64,000 bases of DNA from CAWGMT01 sp963823675 (GTDB lineage: Bacteria; Planctomycetota; Planctomycetia; Isosphaerales; Isosphaeraceae): positions 1,054,001 through 1,118,000 of the forward strand of contig CAWGMT010000012.1 in assembly GCA_963823675.1 (NCBI GenBank), written 5' to 3'. The position numbers were made by a program, and so were the translations under genes. The notes below the pieces were generated by a model. The model was not told the origin of the DNA. It saw only the letters and a program-made list of their open reading frames with translations, and made no database searches. Shown here piece after piece: positions 63,166-64,000 of the stretch; positions within the stretch are counted from its first letter, which is position 1; every line of letters begins with the position of its first letter.

Positions 63166-64000
63166 AGCACTCGCTGCGCCTCGCCAGCACGGGATCGTCG
63201 GGCCGCCGCAGCGCGATGATACCGAAGACCAGAAGCGCCGCCAGTCCCCCCACCGAGACGGCGCGGCCGACCCGGAACGAAGCCGGGTTATATCGATAGA
63301 CAAGGCGGTGCTTGCCTGACGGAACGGCAGCCCCGCGCATCATGCGGTTGACACGGTAGATCGGGGCCGGCTTCCCGTCGATCGAGAGCTCCCACCCCGG
63401 ATAGAATACATCGGCCAGGACCACGATACCCGGGCTTTCGAGCGTCGCCTCCAGGACGGCCGTCTGCGGCGATGGATAGGTCACATCGACGTGTTCCGAG
63501 CTCTTGGGGCGGCCATCGGAGAGCGTCGCCCCCAGCTCGCTCAACTGGTCGTTGTCGACCCAGACCAGCGTGCGCGGATCGAAGACATGCTGCGTCTCGT
63601 CATGCCAGATGGGATCGTCCGCGTAGATGATCTCCTGCATGGCGTCGGCTCGCGACTCGCGCGACAAGCCGACGGCCGGCTTGATGGTCCGAGCGCGATG
63701 AACGACCCAGGCGCGGGGGTACTCGTTGAGGTTCCGGAAGATCTGATAATCCTTGGTCTCGACCCATTGATTGACCGCGTCCTGGAAATTCGGCCCGTTG
63801 AAGAAGGAGGGCTTGGGGTGTACCGGCTCGTACCGAAACCGGAACGACGCGAACCCGCGCAAGTCGTCGCGCCAGCCATTGGGAAACGACGGCACCACGA
63901 AGTAACGCGTGTTCCACATATCAAAGGCCCGACGCGGGTAGTAGACGACTTCCTTGCCGAGCTCGATCGGCAGCGCCTTGGCAAACGCGGGGTCGCGGAT
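63164..64000 (-). CDS. YfhO-like membrane protein, N-terminus beyond the right edge
   Basis: The frame is open from the window edge (64000) to a stop at 63164, giving 278 visible codons at the C-terminus. RYFVVPSFPNGW, FRNLNEYPRAWVVHRARTIK, LESPGIVVLADVFYPGWELS and IDGKPAPIYRVNRMMRGAAV are the periplasmic beta-domain motifs of YfhO/glycosyltransferase-like membrane proteins. A final helix (VSVGGLAALLVFGIIALRR) follows. The multi-helix N-terminal part would lie to the right. The ATG at 63919 is internal. YfhO-type proteins are linked to lipoteichoic-acid or polysaccharide glycosylation in other phyla; the role here is unknown. Confidence 0.8.
   Translation of the reverse strand: MRDPAFAKALPIELGKEVVYYPRRAFDMWNTRYFVVPSFPNGWRDDLRGFASFRFRYEPVHPKPSFFNGPNFQDAVNQWVETKDYQIFRNLNEYPRAWVVHRARTIKPAVGLSRESRADAMQEIIYADDPIWHDETQHVFDPRTLVWVDNDQLSELGATLSDGRPKSSEHVDVTYPSPQTAVLEATLESPGIVVLADVFYPGWELSIDGKPAPIYRVNRMMRGAAVPSGKHRLVYRYNPASFRVGRAVSVGGLAALLVFGIIALRRPDDPVLARRSEC

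Overview
The window is GC-rich chromosomal DNA from a planctomycete, most likely an Isosphaeraceae-type lineage. This is inferred from family content, not measured. The indicators are an ECF sigma factor one base ahead of a giant Ser/Thr kinase with WD40 repeats, further kinases with TPR or membrane modules, twin-arginine Gfo/Idh/MocA oxidoreductases, many small membrane or secreted proteins of planctomycete type, and dispersed palindromic and AATCCAAAAT-type repeats. One tRNA (Phe, GAA) is present. I see no rRNA and no CRISPR array.

Layout. 1-1748 (minus): a three-gene cluster of a TIGR04255-family protein, an unknown protein and an HNH endonuclease cut by the left edge, in less GC-rich DNA than its surroundings. 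2010-3044: three tiny coupled genes of unknown role. 3531-8981: a frameshifted WYL regulator, tRNA-Phe with a good promoter, a VOC protein, a broken S1/P1 nuclease, a DUF72 protein and a small HEPN-like protein. 9018-18077 (minus): a respiratory complex I cluster in the order nuoBCD (one fused gene), nuoI, a small unknown gene, nuoA, nuoH, nuoJ, nuoK, nuoN. nuoL, nuoM and nuoEFG are not here. 18487-26435: a small membrane protein, an acidic-tailed protein, an aldehyde dehydrogenase, a badly broken kinase-WD40 gene and an oxidoreductase. 26436-27520: repeats and a serine-recombinase relic. 27531-31621: a SUKH-ankyrin protein and an enolase-superfamily/hydratase pair. 31691-38724: the kinase and sigma factor signalling block. 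38950-41285: relics of a TPR protein, a toxin-antitoxin pair and a sigma factor. 41364-48199: kinase-TPR, CTP synthase and an N-acetylglucosamine-6-phosphate deacetylase. 48283-50222: repeats, a VapBC relic and an LptA/OstA-like secreted protein. 50516-64000: an oxidoreductase, a zinc-ribbon membrane protein, a GNAT acetyltransferase, a glycosyltransferase coupled to an unknown protein, a Wzz-like protein, a large multi-frame membrane/TPR protein, a secreted protein and a YfhO-like membrane protein cut by the right edge.

Two patterns stand out. First, many otherwise well-conserved genes are split by single-base shifts, often in homopolymers. This may reflect assembly indels, real decay, or both. 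Second, dispersed palindromes have landed in and around genes. One 60-bp palindrome sits in frame inside the catalytic domain of the kinase at 31691-35893, and others sit beside decayed toxin-antitoxin genes.
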